The notes below the pieces were generated by a model. The model did not search any database. It was not told where the DNA came from and saw nothing but the letters and a program-made list of their open reading frames with translations. A stretch of 64,000 nucleotides of DNA, from positions 28,814 through 92,813 of the forward strand of contig JACQXE010000051.1 in assembly GCA_016208915.1 (NCBI GenBank), read 5' to 3'. Both the position numbers and the translations under genes were made by a program. Below, one piece after another: positions 47,049 through 55,446 of this stretch. This DNA is from Nitrospirota bacterium (GTDB lineage: Bacteria > Nitrospirota > Thermodesulfovibrionia > Thermodesulfovibrionales > UBA1546). Positions within the stretch are counted from its first letter, which is position 1; each line of letters opens with the position of its first letter.

Positions 47049-47741
47049 TTATATCTTTTCATCATACTGTGTGATTAAGATGTTATATCCTTCATCAGCA
47101 AGAATCTTTGCGAGGCTGTTAGCCTCATCCTTTGAATAGAATTTGCCTATCCTTACACGAAAGTATGTATTACCGTCTATCTCTGCCTCTATGATGTAAA
47201 CCCTGTCATATTTGAACTCGAGCGCTGCTTTCAATCGTGTTGCATTAGGTTGTTCTTTAAAAGAGCCGACCTGTATTGTGAACGGGCCATTGCTGCTTGT
47301 TGGAAAATATTTTATGTATTTTATATATCGGTTATCCCTGCCCAAATAATCAATCCTGACCTTTCCTGTCCCTGTGCCTATGAGTTCGATTTCTTTTGCG
47401 CACGCATATGAAAGATCCAGATCCCTTCCTGCAACAAAAGGGCCGCGGTCATTTACAGTGCATTCCACAACCTTGCTGTTTTCAGTGTTCATAACCCTGA
47501 GTTTTGTTCCAAAAGGATATTCTTTATGCGCGCATGTCCGTGCGTACATATTAAATGGCTCTCCTGATGATGTGGGTTTCCCATGGAAATCAGTTCCATA
47601 CCATGAGGCGATGATATATTTTGATTCAGGGTAGCTTTCATAACGTGTAGAGGCGCAGGAAGAGAGAAGGAATAGTGCAATGGCGCATATGGCAAGAGAT
47701 ATTGCATTTAAGTTTATAAAAATTCTGAACTTAAACATCAT
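47049..47741 (-). CDS. rlpA: RlpA-like lipoprotein (septal lytic transglycosylase family)
   Basis: Lipoprotein with lipobox LFLLSSC, a double-psi beta-barrel (IIASWYGTDFHGKPTSSGEPFN, VNDRGPFVAGRDLDLSYACA) and a C-terminal SPOR domain (GPFTIQVGSFKEQPNATRLK) that binds denuded septal peptidoglycan. About 230 aa. The start could be 47765, 47741 or 47738; 47741 gives a normal signal peptide. Divergent from the nucleotidyltransferase remnant. Confidence 0.9.
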   Translation of the reverse strand: MMFKFRIFINLNAISLAICAIALFLLSSCASTRYESYPESKYIIASWYGTDFHGKPTSSGEPFNMYARTCAHKEYPFGTKLRVMNTENSKVVECTVNDRGPFVAGRDLDLSYACAKEIELIGTGTGKVRIDYLGRDNRYIKYIKYFPTSSNGPFTIQVGSFKEQPNATRLKAALEFKYDRVYIIEAEIDGNTYFRVRIGKFYSKDEANSLAKILADEGYNILITQYDEKI

Positions 47742-47764
47742 GTTATCCAAAATGTCTATTCCCA

Positions 47765-48094
47765 TTGTATTTCAAACGATTAAAAGAAGTCAAAGAAGGT
47801 TATTATCAATCCGTGGTTAAAATTGATTTTATTGTCCGCAAAGAAAATCCTTATAGGCTGGAGGAATTCAGCCGAAGGAAAACGATAACCTTTGAAGATA
47901 CGAGGCTATATATTACAGCTCCTGAAGATTTAATCCTCTCAAAATTATACTGGGCAAAGGAAAACATGTCCGAACTACAGTTGAGCGATGTGCGAAATCT
48001 TCTTAAGTCTGTAGATGCGTTGGACAAGGGCTATCTGAAAAAATGGGCGGATTATTTAAGCGTTTACGATATTTATGAGAAAGCAAAGGCATGA
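47765..48094 (+). pseudogene. Nucleotidyltransferase-like protein, N-terminally truncated
   Basis: The frame encodes only the C-terminal half of a familiar MNT-like protein (VVKIDFIVRKENPYRLEEFS, RLYITAPEDLILSKLYWAKE, LQLSDVRNLLKSVDALD). The catalytic N-terminal part is absent: the sequence turns into the rlpA 5' region just upstream. The frame opens with TTG and no ribosome site. I take it as a remnant; a short functional protein is less likely. Confidence 0.6.
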
Positions 48095-48351
48095 GAGACA
48101 CACATCCCTCCATAGAAGAAAAATTTATTAAGATGATAATGAAGAAGAGCGGTGAGGAACGCATTAAAATGGGTTGTGACATGAATGAAACAGCAAAAAG
48201 ACTGGTAATTGCCTCTGTCTTTTAGAAGAACCGTTCATCATCCGAAGAAGATATAAAAATTGCTATTTTAGATAGATTTTATGGCAATAAGGTATCGCCT
48301 GAAATGAAGAAAGAGTTTATTAGAAAGATACGTCTGAAGCTGGATACATAA
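48091..48351 (+). pseudogene. Small companion gene interrupted by TAG
   Basis: Begins MRDTHPSIEEKFIKMIMKK, overlapping the preceding stop, and continues in one frame for 86 codons to TAA at 48349. An in-frame TAG at 48223-48225 interrupts it after KRLVIASVF; the sequence beyond (KNRSSSEEDIKIAILDRFYG) still reads as coding. Similar small proteins often follow nucleotidyltransferases of this type. A broken gene, or rarely a suppressed amber. Confidence 0.5.
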
Positions 48352-48396
48352 GGAAGATAAGGGAATAGGAAGAAAACCCCGATGCAAGCCCACGGA

Positions 48397-48498
48397 AATG
48401 CAGAAGTACCATAGTCCGAAAGTGCAAAAGCGCCATAGTGCAGAAGTAAGGAAGCTTTAACGGCGAGATTCGAGGATTCGAGGGGTCGAGTGAGGGAG
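48397..48498. repeat. Octanucleotide-period repeats
   Basis: Two tracts with period 8. 48397-48452 has units such as AGTACCAT, AGTCCGAA, AGTGCAAA, AGCGCCAT, AGTGCAGA. 48467-48498 has GATTCGAG, GATTCGAG, GGGTCGAG, TGAGGGAG. They fill the gap between the broken gene pair and vapC. Confidence 0.6.
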
Positions 48499-48515
48499 AG
48501 CCATAGCACAAAAAA

Positions 48516-48917
48516 TCAGGTTGTCCAGTCTACAACTTTCAAGCCTTTTATCTGCCTAAATTCTTTGGTGTTGTTTGTAACAAGGGTCGCACCAAGGCTG
48601 CGTGCATGGGCTCCGATCAGCATATCCATCGAACCAATGGGTTTTCCGGCTTTTTCAAGACTTGCCTTGACTTCGCCATAGACCCTTGCAGCATTTTCAG
48701 CAAAATGAGCGATTTCAAAGGGCAGCATGAACTCGTTCAATGCCTCCTGGTTTTTCTGAATATGCTGGCTTTTCGCCACACCATATTGCAGTTCTGCGAG
48801 CGTTATAGAGGAAATGCCGATATCTCCGATGGAATGATCCATGAAATGTTTCAAAACTCTCTGCGGCTTTTGTTTGATCATGTAAATGCAGATATTGGTA
48901 TCAAGCATAAATTTCAT
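48516..48917 (-). CDS. vapC: VapC-family PIN-domain toxin
   Basis: 133 aa ribonuclease toxin. The acidic PIN residues are at MLDTNICIYM, ITLAELQYG, GSMDMLIGAHA and TNNTKEF. It would cleave tRNA or rRNA when free of antitoxin. Its ATG overlaps the vapB stop (TAATG). Confidence 0.92.
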   Translation of the reverse strand: MKFMLDTNICIYMIKQKPQRVLKHFMDHSIGDIGISSITLAELQYGVAKSQHIQKNQEALNEFMLPFEIAHFAENAARVYGEVKASLEKAGKPIGSMDMLIGAHARSLGATLVTNNTKEFRQIKGLKVVDWTT

Positions 48918-49144
48918 TAAAGAGTCTCTCTCTTTTGAGTCTTGGGCTGTTTTCTATCTGCCATAAAATCATCGGAAAATTTATTAAGACTGTTGAAAAG
49001 GGATTGCCATGAGCCTTTTGCAGGAATAAGCATAACGACATTTCCGTCCTTTTTTATAAACACATGCTCGTTCTCAAATCTGAATTCTTTAGGCAGCCGG
49101 ACAGCCTGGCTCTGGCCATTTTGAAAGAGTTTTGCGGTTTTCAA
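48917..49144 (-). CDS. vapB: VapB-family antitoxin
   Basis: 75 aa. An AbrB/SpoVT-like DNA-binding N terminus (TAKLFQNGQSQAVRLPKEFR) and a C-terminal toxin-binding tail (SWQSLFNSLNKFSDDFMAD). The start codon is TTG at 49144, set by a very strong GGAGGTGA 4 nt upstream; weak initiation with a strong ribosome site may tune dose. A near-palindrome upstream is the likely autoregulatory operator. Confidence 0.9.
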   Translation of the reverse strand: MKTAKLFQNGQSQAVRLPKEFRFENEHVFIKKDGNVVMLIPAKGSWQSLFNSLNKFSDDFMADRKQPKTQKRETL

Positions 49145-49161
49145 AGGTCACCTCCTGATAA

Positions 49162-49182
49162 GTATATATTAATAATATATAC
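49162..49182. promoter_or_regulatory. Putative vapBC operator
   Basis: GTATATATT-AAT-AATATATAC, 9-bp perfect inverted arms 18 nt upstream of vapB. It overlaps -10-like sequence. This is the site where a VapB dimer would be expected. Confidence 0.5.
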
Positions 49183-49312
49183 TCTTAAATGCCTTTTGGC
49201 AAGATATTTTCACAAAAGGTTGATTTTTCAGGTTCTTTTGCCGTATTCTTAAATAAACAAACATCTTTCAAGAATCTTTGTGGTTTTTGATTGAAAAATT
49301 AGGAGGTTTATA

Positions 49313-49633
49313 GTGGTAACGATAACAGATGTGGCGGCTGAAAAAGCAAAGCAGATTCTCAAAGCCGAAGGAAAGGCAGACTGGGGTTTGCGCGTTTATA
49401 CAGCAGAGGGTGGATGCTGCGGCCCATCTTATGGAATGGACATAGATGAGAAGGCTGCAGATGGCGACGAAATTATTGAGAAAAACGGGCTGAAAGTCTT
49501 TGTTGACAAAAACACGCTTGAAAAACTCGATGGTATGAAGATTGACTTTGTTGAAGACAAAGAGGCGCAGGGATTTGTTCTCACTGGCAGCAAGACGCCT
49601 TCATGCAGTTCAGGATGCAGCAGTTGTGGGTAA
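49313..49633 (+). CDS. HesB/IscA-like Fe-S protein
   Basis: 106 aa A-type carrier-like protein (VTITDVAAEKAKQILKAEGK, EGGCCGPSYGMDID, FVEDKEAQGFVLTGSK). The first cluster Cys is present in GGCCG; the usual C-terminal CGCG is replaced by a Ser/Cys tail SCSSGCSSCG. Start GTG at 49313 with AGGAGG 7 nt upstream. It may carry Fe-S clusters or iron; a true IscA role is not proved. Confidence 0.82.
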   Translation: MVTITDVAAEKAKQILKAEGKADWGLRVYTAEGGCCGPSYGMDIDEKAADGDEIIEKNGLKVFVDKNTLEKLDGMKIDFVEDKEAQGFVLTGSKTPSCSSGCSSCG

Positions 49634-49656
49634 TCCCCTGCTTTTTGGTATGAAAT

Positions 49657-50628
49657 ATGTTTCCTATTCATAGACCCAGGCGTATAAGAAAGAACAATGT
49701 AATCAGGAGAATGGTGAGGGAAACCTCACTGTCTCTTGATGATTTCATCTATCCTCTTTTTGTAACCTATGGCAAGAACACCCGCAAGGAAATAAAAGCA
49801 ATGCCCGGGTGTTTTCAGGAATCAGTTGACAAGATAGTGAAACATGCCAAAGAGGTTTATTCACTCGGAATACCTTCAGTCCTGCTTTTCGGTATCCCCG
49901 AGCATAAGGATGCTCTCGGCTCAGGTGCATATGACCCTCACGGAGTTGTTCAGAAGGCAATAAAAGCAATAAAGGATAAGGTTCCTAATCTTTATATCAT
50001 TACTGATGTCTGTATGTGCGAATACACAAGCCATGGCCATTGCGGGATTATAGAAAAGGGCGATGTAAAGAATGATCCAACGCTCGAACTCCTTGCTAAA
50101 GAGGCTGTATCCCATGCAGGGGCAGGGGCAGACATGGTTGCGCCGTCAGACATGATGGACGGAAGGGTTGGGGCAATAAGGGACGCATTAGACGAAGAGG
50201 GTTTTTCAGAGGTTCCGATAATGAGCTATGCTGCAAAATATGCGTCTGCCTTTTACGGGCCATTTAGAGATGCTGCTGAATCTACCCCAAAATTTGGAGA
50301 CAGGCGTTCATATCAGATGGACCCTGCAAACAGAAGAGAGGCGTTGAAGGAAGTAGCGCTGGATATCGAAGAGGGCGCTGACATTGTGATGGTCAAACCG
50401 GCAATGACCTATCTCGACATAATTTCGGATGTAAAGAATGCATTTGACCTCCCAGTAGCTGCTTACAATGTAAGCGGTGAATACTCTCTGATTAAGGCAG
50501 GCGCAAAGCTCGGCTGGATAGACGAGAGTCGCGTTATGATGGAAGTTCTTACATCTATAAAACGCGCAGGCGCTGACCTTATCCTCACCTATTTTGCAAA
50601 AGACGCTGCAAAGATCCTGAATAAATAA
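49657..50628 (+). CDS. hemB: Delta-aminolevulinic acid dehydratase (porphobilinogen synthase)
   Basis: Joins two ALA molecules to porphobilinogen for haem, which this cytochrome-rich organism needs. The zinc-type metal site is [14 protein letters not shown]. The Schiff-base lysines are in [18 protein letters not shown] and [16 protein letters not shown]. 323 aa, normal. The ATG is 24 nt after the IscA-like gene. Confidence 0.97.
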   Translation: MFPIHRPRRIRKNNVIRRMVRETSLSLDDFIYPLFVTYGKNTRKEIKAMPGCFQESVDKIVKHAKEVYSLGIPSVLLFGIPEHKDALGSGAYDPHGVVQKAIKAIKDKVPNLYIITDVCMCEYTSHGHCGIIEKGDVKNDPTLELLAKEAVSHAGAGADMVAPSDMMDGRVGAIRDALDEEGFSEVPIMSYAAKYASAFYGPFRDAAESTPKFGDRRSYQMDPANRREALKEVALDIEEGADIVMVKPAMTYLDIISDVKNAFDLPVAAYNVSGEYSLIKAGAKLGWIDESRVMMEVLTSIKRAGADLILTYFAKDAAKILNK

Positions 50629-50722
50629 TCAAATATATTGTATTTCTTCAGCATCCGGGCTTTTTCAGTTATTTCAGATAGTGCTGATATGAATTATCAA
50701 ATATACAATTAGCAAAACAATT

Positions 50723-52243
50723 ATGCTTCTAATTTACCCTCCAATTGCAAAGCCATGTGAACCGCCGGCCGGCATTGCGAAACTTTCAGGCGCGCTTAGC
50801 GCTTATGGGATAAAACACCGGGTCCTCGATGCGAACATTGAGGGGCTCTCGTTTCTCCTGTGCCAGCCGCAAGTCAGATTCGATACATGGACGAGCCGTG
50901 CCTATCGTAATCTCAACAAAAACCTTGATGCGTTGAAAACCCCTCAGATTTACCGCAACGGTTCTAGGTATCAACGCGCGGTTATGGACATCAATCATGT
51001 GCTCGAGACGTCTGTCGCAGGCAGCAGCACAGCAGTAAGTCTTTCAAACTATCAGCATAAGGAGCTTTCACCTCTCAGGAGCAGAGACCTTTTCGCTGCT
51101 GCCGAGCATCCGGAAGAGAATCCCTTTTATCCTTACTTTGAGCAGCGGCTCACTGAGATCATGGAAGAGGGAAAAATAACGCGTGTTGGATTCTCGCTGA
51201 ATTATTTGAGCCAAGCGCTCTCTGCGTTTGCAATGATAGGCTTTTTCAAAAAGAGGTTTCCGGAAATAACCATCATTCTTGGTGGCGGACTGGTGACCTC
51301 ATGGATGAGGAGCGGGAAGCGGGAAAACCCTTTTCAAGGACTGGTCGACCGTGTTGTCTCCGGGCCAGGTGAATATGAATTGCTCTCTGTGCACGGAATC
51401 AACAATGATGAAAGAAAGCATTTCACCCCTGACTATGACCTGTTACCGCTTCATGACTATCTTGCTCCTGGAATAATTCTCCCTTACAGCGGATCGAGCG
51501 GATGCTGGTGGAACAAATGCTCTTTCTGCCCTGAACAGGCGGAGCGAAATCCATACATTCCTATCCCGGCCGGAAACGTGGTCGAAGATATTGCAATGCT
51601 TGCCAATAAAATAAAGCCCCGTCTTATTCATATGTTGGACAACTCAATGACCATAGAACACATGAAGGCATTCATCCGGAATGCTCCTGCTGCGCCATGG
51701 TATGGCTTTGCGAGGGTCAGCAGGGAGCTTGCTGATGATGATTTCTGCATGGGACTGAAACAATCGGGATGTGTCATGCTCAAGCTTGGCCTGGAATCAG
51801 GAGATCAGGATGTGCTCGATGCAATGCAGAAAGGAATCGATATTGAGACAGCATCAAAGGCATTGAGGACGCTAAAAAAGACTGGTATTGCAACTTATGT
51901 GTACCTGATTTTCGGCACGCCTGTTGAAACGCCTGCTTCAGCACGAAAGACCCTTGCATTTACTACTCGGCACATTGATGCTATTGATTTCCTAAATCTC
52001 GCTATATTCAATATGCCTGCTTATGGAGAAGAGGCGCAGCAGTTCGGAACGCATCACTTTTATGAGGGCGACCTCTCGCTGTACACTGATTTCCGGCATC
52101 CGAAAGGATGGGATCGAAAACAGGTGCGGCAATTCATTGAGGAGGAATTCAAACGACATCCTGCAATAGCGCCGGTTCTAAAGCAAGAGCCCCCATTCTT
52201 TGGCTCCAACCACGCGCCTTTCTTTGTCATGCAGGAAGATTAA
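50723..52243 (+). CDS. B12-binding-type radical SAM protein
   Basis: 506 aa. The N-terminal part resembles a cobalamin-binding domain (MLLIYPPIAKPCEPPAGIAK, then ITIILGGGLVTSW). The radical SAM cluster motif is GCWWNKCSFCPEQ, i.e. Cx4Cx2C, a spacing seen in some B12-radical SAM subfamilies; a barrel follows (VMLKLGLESGDQDVLDAMQK). No typical DxHxxG cobalamin motif is seen, so B12 use is uncertain. Base composition looks more GC-rich than neighbours, suggesting transfer. The substrate is unknown. P-element C follows. Confidence 0.85.
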   Translation: MLLIYPPIAKPCEPPAGIAKLSGALSAYGIKHRVLDANIEGLSFLLCQPQVRFDTWTSRAYRNLNKNLDALKTPQIYRNGSRYQRAVMDINHVLETSVAGSSTAVSLSNYQHKELSPLRSRDLFAAAEHPEENPFYPYFEQRLTEIMEEGKITRVGFSLNYLSQALSAFAMIGFFKKRFPEITIILGGGLVTSWMRSGKRENPFQGLVDRVVSGPGEYELLSVHGINNDERKHFTPDYDLLPLHDYLAPGIILPYSGSSGCWWNKCSFCPEQAERNPYIPIPAGNVVEDIAMLANKIKPRLIHMLDNSMTIEHMKAFIRNAPAAPWYGFARVSRELADDDFCMGLKQSGCVMLKLGLESGDQDVLDAMQKGIDIETASKALRTLKKTGIATYVYLIFGTPVETPASARKTLAFTTRHIDAIDFLNLAIFNMPAYGEEAQQFGTHHFYEGDLSLYTDFRHPKGWDRKQVRQFIEEEFKRHPAIAPVLKQEPPFFGSNHAPFFVMQED

Positions 52244-52254
52244 TCCGAATAATG

Positions 52255-52394
52255 CAGACAGGACATAGTATTTAAGCGGTTTTATTTTGCCGATAGTCTA
52301 TATTGATAAATAAAGAAGCAAAATGCCTCGGAGGTCGAAGACCGACCTGCCTGCCGGCAGGCAGGGAATGAGCGAGAATACTATGTCCTGTCTG
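52255..52394 (-). repeat. P-element copy C
   Basis: Perfect terminal stem CAGACAGGACATAGTATT with 52377-52394. Read on the minus strand it has CGCTCATTC, a CCTGCCTGCCGG-type insert, P2 as CGGTC-TTC-GACC..CCGAG and P3 as ATTTTGC/GGCAAAAT. It lies 11 nt after the radical SAM stop, between convergent genes. Confidence 0.8.
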
Positions 52395-52406
52395 GCTGAA
52401 TATAGT

Positions 52407-53390
52407 TTAAGAATTGTCCGGGCTAATCCTCTCAAATGTCTGTAATTCATCTATCAATTGCAACATCTCATCATGTATGCCTGCTTTAAACGCCCTGACT
52501 TTCAGTCTCTTTGCGGCAATTCCCCTTGCGTACCATGCAAAAAATTTTCTGAAGAGCATAACTCCGGTCTTCTCACCGTGGAACTCTATATTCATGGCAA
52601 GATGCTTTTTCATGGTTCGTGCAATTTCATAGACAGCCGGTCTTGGAGGTAATGTTTTGTTTTTCATGTAATTGGTTGTCTCATGAAATATCCAGGGATT
52701 GCCGAACGCGCCCCTTGCTATGGCCACGCCATTGCAACCGGTCTCGTCAAACAGTTTTTTGACAAGGATCGGTGTCAGCGCGTCACCGCTTGCAATCACA
52801 GGTATTTTAAGAGACTTTTTTACTTCCCTTATTATGTTGTAATCGACACTTCCGCTGTATCCCTGCATCTTTGTCCTGCCGTGTATGAATAGCCCCTGCA
52901 CACCGGCATCCTGCGCGCGAAGTGCGATCTCTACTGCGTTGACAGATGTTTCATCAAAGCCGGAGCGTATCTTGACAGTGACAGGCACGCATGTATTTTT
53001 GACAATTGCATTCAGGAGGTTTTGCAGCTTAACAGGGTCCCTGAGCAGTCCGGCCCCTTTCCCCATTGATACAACCTTGCTTACCGGACATGCGGCGTTG
53101 AAATCTATTATATCAAAGGCATATTCTGATATAAGATCAAGCGCCCTTTTAATGATTTCGCTATCATTTCCGAGAATCTGGACGCCCAGAGGCCTGTCAT
53201 CTATGGTCGCAGAAAGCATTTTCAATGTATTTTTGCTCTTGCGCACAAGGGAACTGGCGCTTATCATTTCGGTAAATGCAAGGCCGCATCCAAATGACCT
53301 GTTAATCAGACGGAAGGGCAGGTCGCTTATGCCGGCCAGCGGGGCAAGGACAAGTGAAGAAGTGACTGTTACATTTCCAATTGAAAGCAT
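52407..53390 (-). CDS. dus: tRNA-dihydrouridine synthase
   Basis: FMN/NADPH enzyme that reduces uridines in tRNA D-loops. DusB-like motifs are LVLAPLAGISDLPFR, the catalytic-Cys segment IDFNAACPVSKV, VPVTVKIRSGFDE, LFIHGRTKMQGYSG and NGVAIARGAFGNPW. 327 aa, full length. TATAAA is 10 nt before the ATG. It lies just downstream of maf on the same strand. Confidence 0.95.
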   Translation of the reverse strand: MLSIGNVTVTSSLVLAPLAGISDLPFRLINRSFGCGLAFTEMISASSLVRKSKNTLKMLSATIDDRPLGVQILGNDSEIIKRALDLISEYAFDIIDFNAACPVSKVVSMGKGAGLLRDPVKLQNLLNAIVKNTCVPVTVKIRSGFDETSVNAVEIALRAQDAGVQGLFIHGRTKMQGYSGSVDYNIIREVKKSLKIPVIASGDALTPILVKKLFDETGCNGVAIARGAFGNPWIFHETTNYMKNKTLPPRPAVYEIARTMKKHLAMNIEFHGEKTGVMLFRKFFAWYARGIAAKRLKVRAFKAGIHDEMLQLIDELQTFERISPDNS

Positions 53391-53408
53391 AATTACTTAT
53401 TTTATACC

Positions 53409-53984
53409 TTACAACACGTTAATGCCGAACTTTTTCAGGCTCTCTGCGAGGTCGAATAAGGGAAGTCCAACGACATTCAAATAATCTCCCTCGCTCTTTT
53501 TTATAAGCACTGCGCCGCGTCCCTGTATTGCATAGGCGCCTGCCTTGTCGAGTGGTTCCTTTGTTGCAACATATGCGTTAATCTCCTGAACAGTCATTTT
53601 CTTAAACCAAACCTTTGTCTCGACCGAGCGGGTAATCTTTTTGCCTGTTCCTGTGTCGATAACTGTGTAGCCTGTAATGACAGAATGGGACTTAGCGTTG
53701 AGCAGTATAAGCATCTTCCGTGCCTCCTTAGCTGTATGCGGCTTACCTAAAAGTTTCCCCCTGAAGACAATAAAGGTATCTGCCGCAATAATAAGCGCGT
53801 CCCGGTATTTAGCTGCAACAGCCCGCGCCTTTTCGAGGGACAGGCTCTTTGCCAGATCATGGGGCTTGATTGCATGATTAAGTGTTTCCTTATATTCTGG
53901 TGGATCAACGCTGAACCGTAAGCCGGTGAGAGCAAAAATCTCTTTTCTCCTTGGAGATGCTGATGCAAGTATTATAGTTTTCAT
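53409..53984 (-). CDS. maf: Maf-type nucleoside triphosphate pyrophosphatase
   Basis: House-cleaning hydrolase of non-canonical NTPs, 191 aa. Family start MKTIILASASPRRKEIFAL, then ALIIAADTFIVFRGKLLGKP and GAYAIQGRGAVLIKKSEGDY. The ATG at 53984 overlaps the stop of the upstream flavoprotein gene by 4 nt (ATGA), which decides the start. Confidence 0.94.
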   Translation of the reverse strand: MKTIILASASPRRKEIFALTGLRFSVDPPEYKETLNHAIKPHDLAKSLSLEKARAVAAKYRDALIIAADTFIVFRGKLLGKPHTAKEARKMLILLNAKSHSVITGYTVIDTGTGKKITRSVETKVWFKKMTVQEINAYVATKEPLDKAGAYAIQGRGAVLIKKSEGDYLNVVGLPLFDLAESLKKFGINVL

Positions 53985-55147
53985 ACATATTGTCCTGCTG
54001 CCCAGCCAGAGGCCCATGCCCAATGGAGATTATATCCTCCCAAATGTCCTGTGACGTCGACAACCTCACCGATGAAATAAAGCCCCGGAACCTTTTTTGC
54101 CTTCATGGTTTTGGATGACAATTCGTCTGTGTCAACCCCTCCTGCTGTGACCTCAGCCGTGCTATACCCTTCAGTTCCTGCGGGTCTTATGCTCCAACTT
54201 TGGAAAAGACGTGAAGCTTCAAGCAGTTCTTTATCATTGTATTGATTAATCGGTTTTGAGGGAAGATAAAATTCACACCATCTATGGGAGAATCTCTTAG
54301 GCAGATACCCTGCGAGCAGGTTTTTCATCTCAATCCTGCTCTGACGATTAGATATAAATATGCTGTGAGCATCGAGATCAGGCAGAAGATTGACAACAAT
54401 TTCTTTCCCCTCCTGCCAGTATGAAGACGCCTGAAGAATTGCCGGGCCGCTTATCCCCTTGTGGGTAAAAAGCAACTTTCCCCTGAATTCATGCCCTCTG
54501 CATTTCACCGCAGCCTCAAGGGAGATTCCGCTTAACTCTCCGAACATCTCGCGATCCCCGCGTGAGAAGGTAAAAGGGACCAGAGCAGGTTTTGATGAGA
54601 CGACGCGCAGCCTGAACTGTTTGGCAATGCGAAGGCCAAAATCCGTTGCCCCTAAATTAGGATAGGAAAGGCCGCCTGTTGAGATGACGAGGGATTCTGA
54701 TTCAAATACTCCGGAATTTGTTTTAACACTAAAACAGTTCTTTTTTATAACCTTTTCAATTTTGCAGTTCATCTGAACTTTGACAGCCGCTGAATCACAC
54801 TCTCTCCTGAGCATATCGAGGATCTGCCGGGAACTTCCATTGCAGAAGATCTGCCCATTCTCTTTTTCGTGATAGCTGATACGATGTTTTTTTACCATGG
54901 CGATAAAATCCATTGGGGTGAACCGGGCGAGTGCGGATTTACAGAAATGGGGGTTTGCAGAGAGGTAGTTCTCTGCCTGAATGTTCAGGTTCGTAAAATT
55001 ACATCTGCCTCCGCCGGAGACGAGGATCTTCTGACCGATCTTTGAGGCGTGGTCGAGAATGATGACCGACCTGCCGCGCTTCCCGGCGCTGATGGCGCAC
55101 ATCAAGCCTGCTGCCCCTCCGCCGATTATTATCAGGTCAGTATTCAC
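53981..55147 (-). CDS. HI0933-like flavoprotein (NAD(P)/FAD-dependent oxidoreductase)
   Basis: 388 aa. N-terminal dinucleotide-binding motif LIIIGGGAAGLMCAISAGKR, then the family marker KILVSGGGRCNFTN. The C-terminal FAD motif is GLYFIGEVVDVTGHLGGYNLH. The HI0933 (YhiN) family has no settled function. It is translationally coupled to maf. Confidence 0.92.
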   Translation of the reverse strand: MNTDLIIIGGGAAGLMCAISAGKRGRSVIILDHASKIGQKILVSGGGRCNFTNLNIQAENYLSANPHFCKSALARFTPMDFIAMVKKHRISYHEKENGQIFCNGSSRQILDMLRRECDSAAVKVQMNCKIEKVIKKNCFSVKTNSGVFESESLVISTGGLSYPNLGATDFGLRIAKQFRLRVVSSKPALVPFTFSRGDREMFGELSGISLEAAVKCRGHEFRGKLLFTHKGISGPAILQASSYWQEGKEIVVNLLPDLDAHSIFISNRQSRIEMKNLLAGYLPKRFSHRWCEFYLPSKPINQYNDKELLEASRLFQSWSIRPAGTEGYSTAEVTAGGVDTDELSSKTMKAKKVPGLYFIGEVVDVTGHLGGYNLHWAWASGWAAGQYV

Positions 55148-55253
55148 AGTACATTTATATTACAATAATTCAGACGCAGCAGGTCGCGGAGAACCACTGT
55201 CCTTAATTGCAAAAAGGAAAATCTAACCCATATTAATCATAAACTATTCCGAT

Positions 55254-55411
55254 ATAGGCAGGATATAGTACCTTCGCTCATTCTCGGTCGCTTAAAGCTC
55301 CCTCCGAGGTTTTTGCCTTACCCCCCTAAAATCCCCCCTTGATAAGGGGGGATTAAGGGGGGTGTTGGACTATCGGCAAAAAAAGCCGCTCTGATGCTAT
55401 ATCCCGCCTAT
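55254..55411 (+). repeat. P-element copy E with G/C-run insert
   Basis: P1 arms ATAGGCAGGATATAGTACC (55254-55272) and 55393-55411, paired with few mismatches. P2 is altered (GCTTAAAGC loop), P3 is TTTTTGCC/GGCAAAAA, and its loop carries an insert of C and G runs nearly identical to that of copy F. It fills the gap between the flavoprotein and the thrC fusion, 35 nt from the latter's stop. Confidence 0.8.
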
Positions 55412-55446
55412 GAATTAAGTGCTCTAAAAAGAGCAAAATGCCGGGC

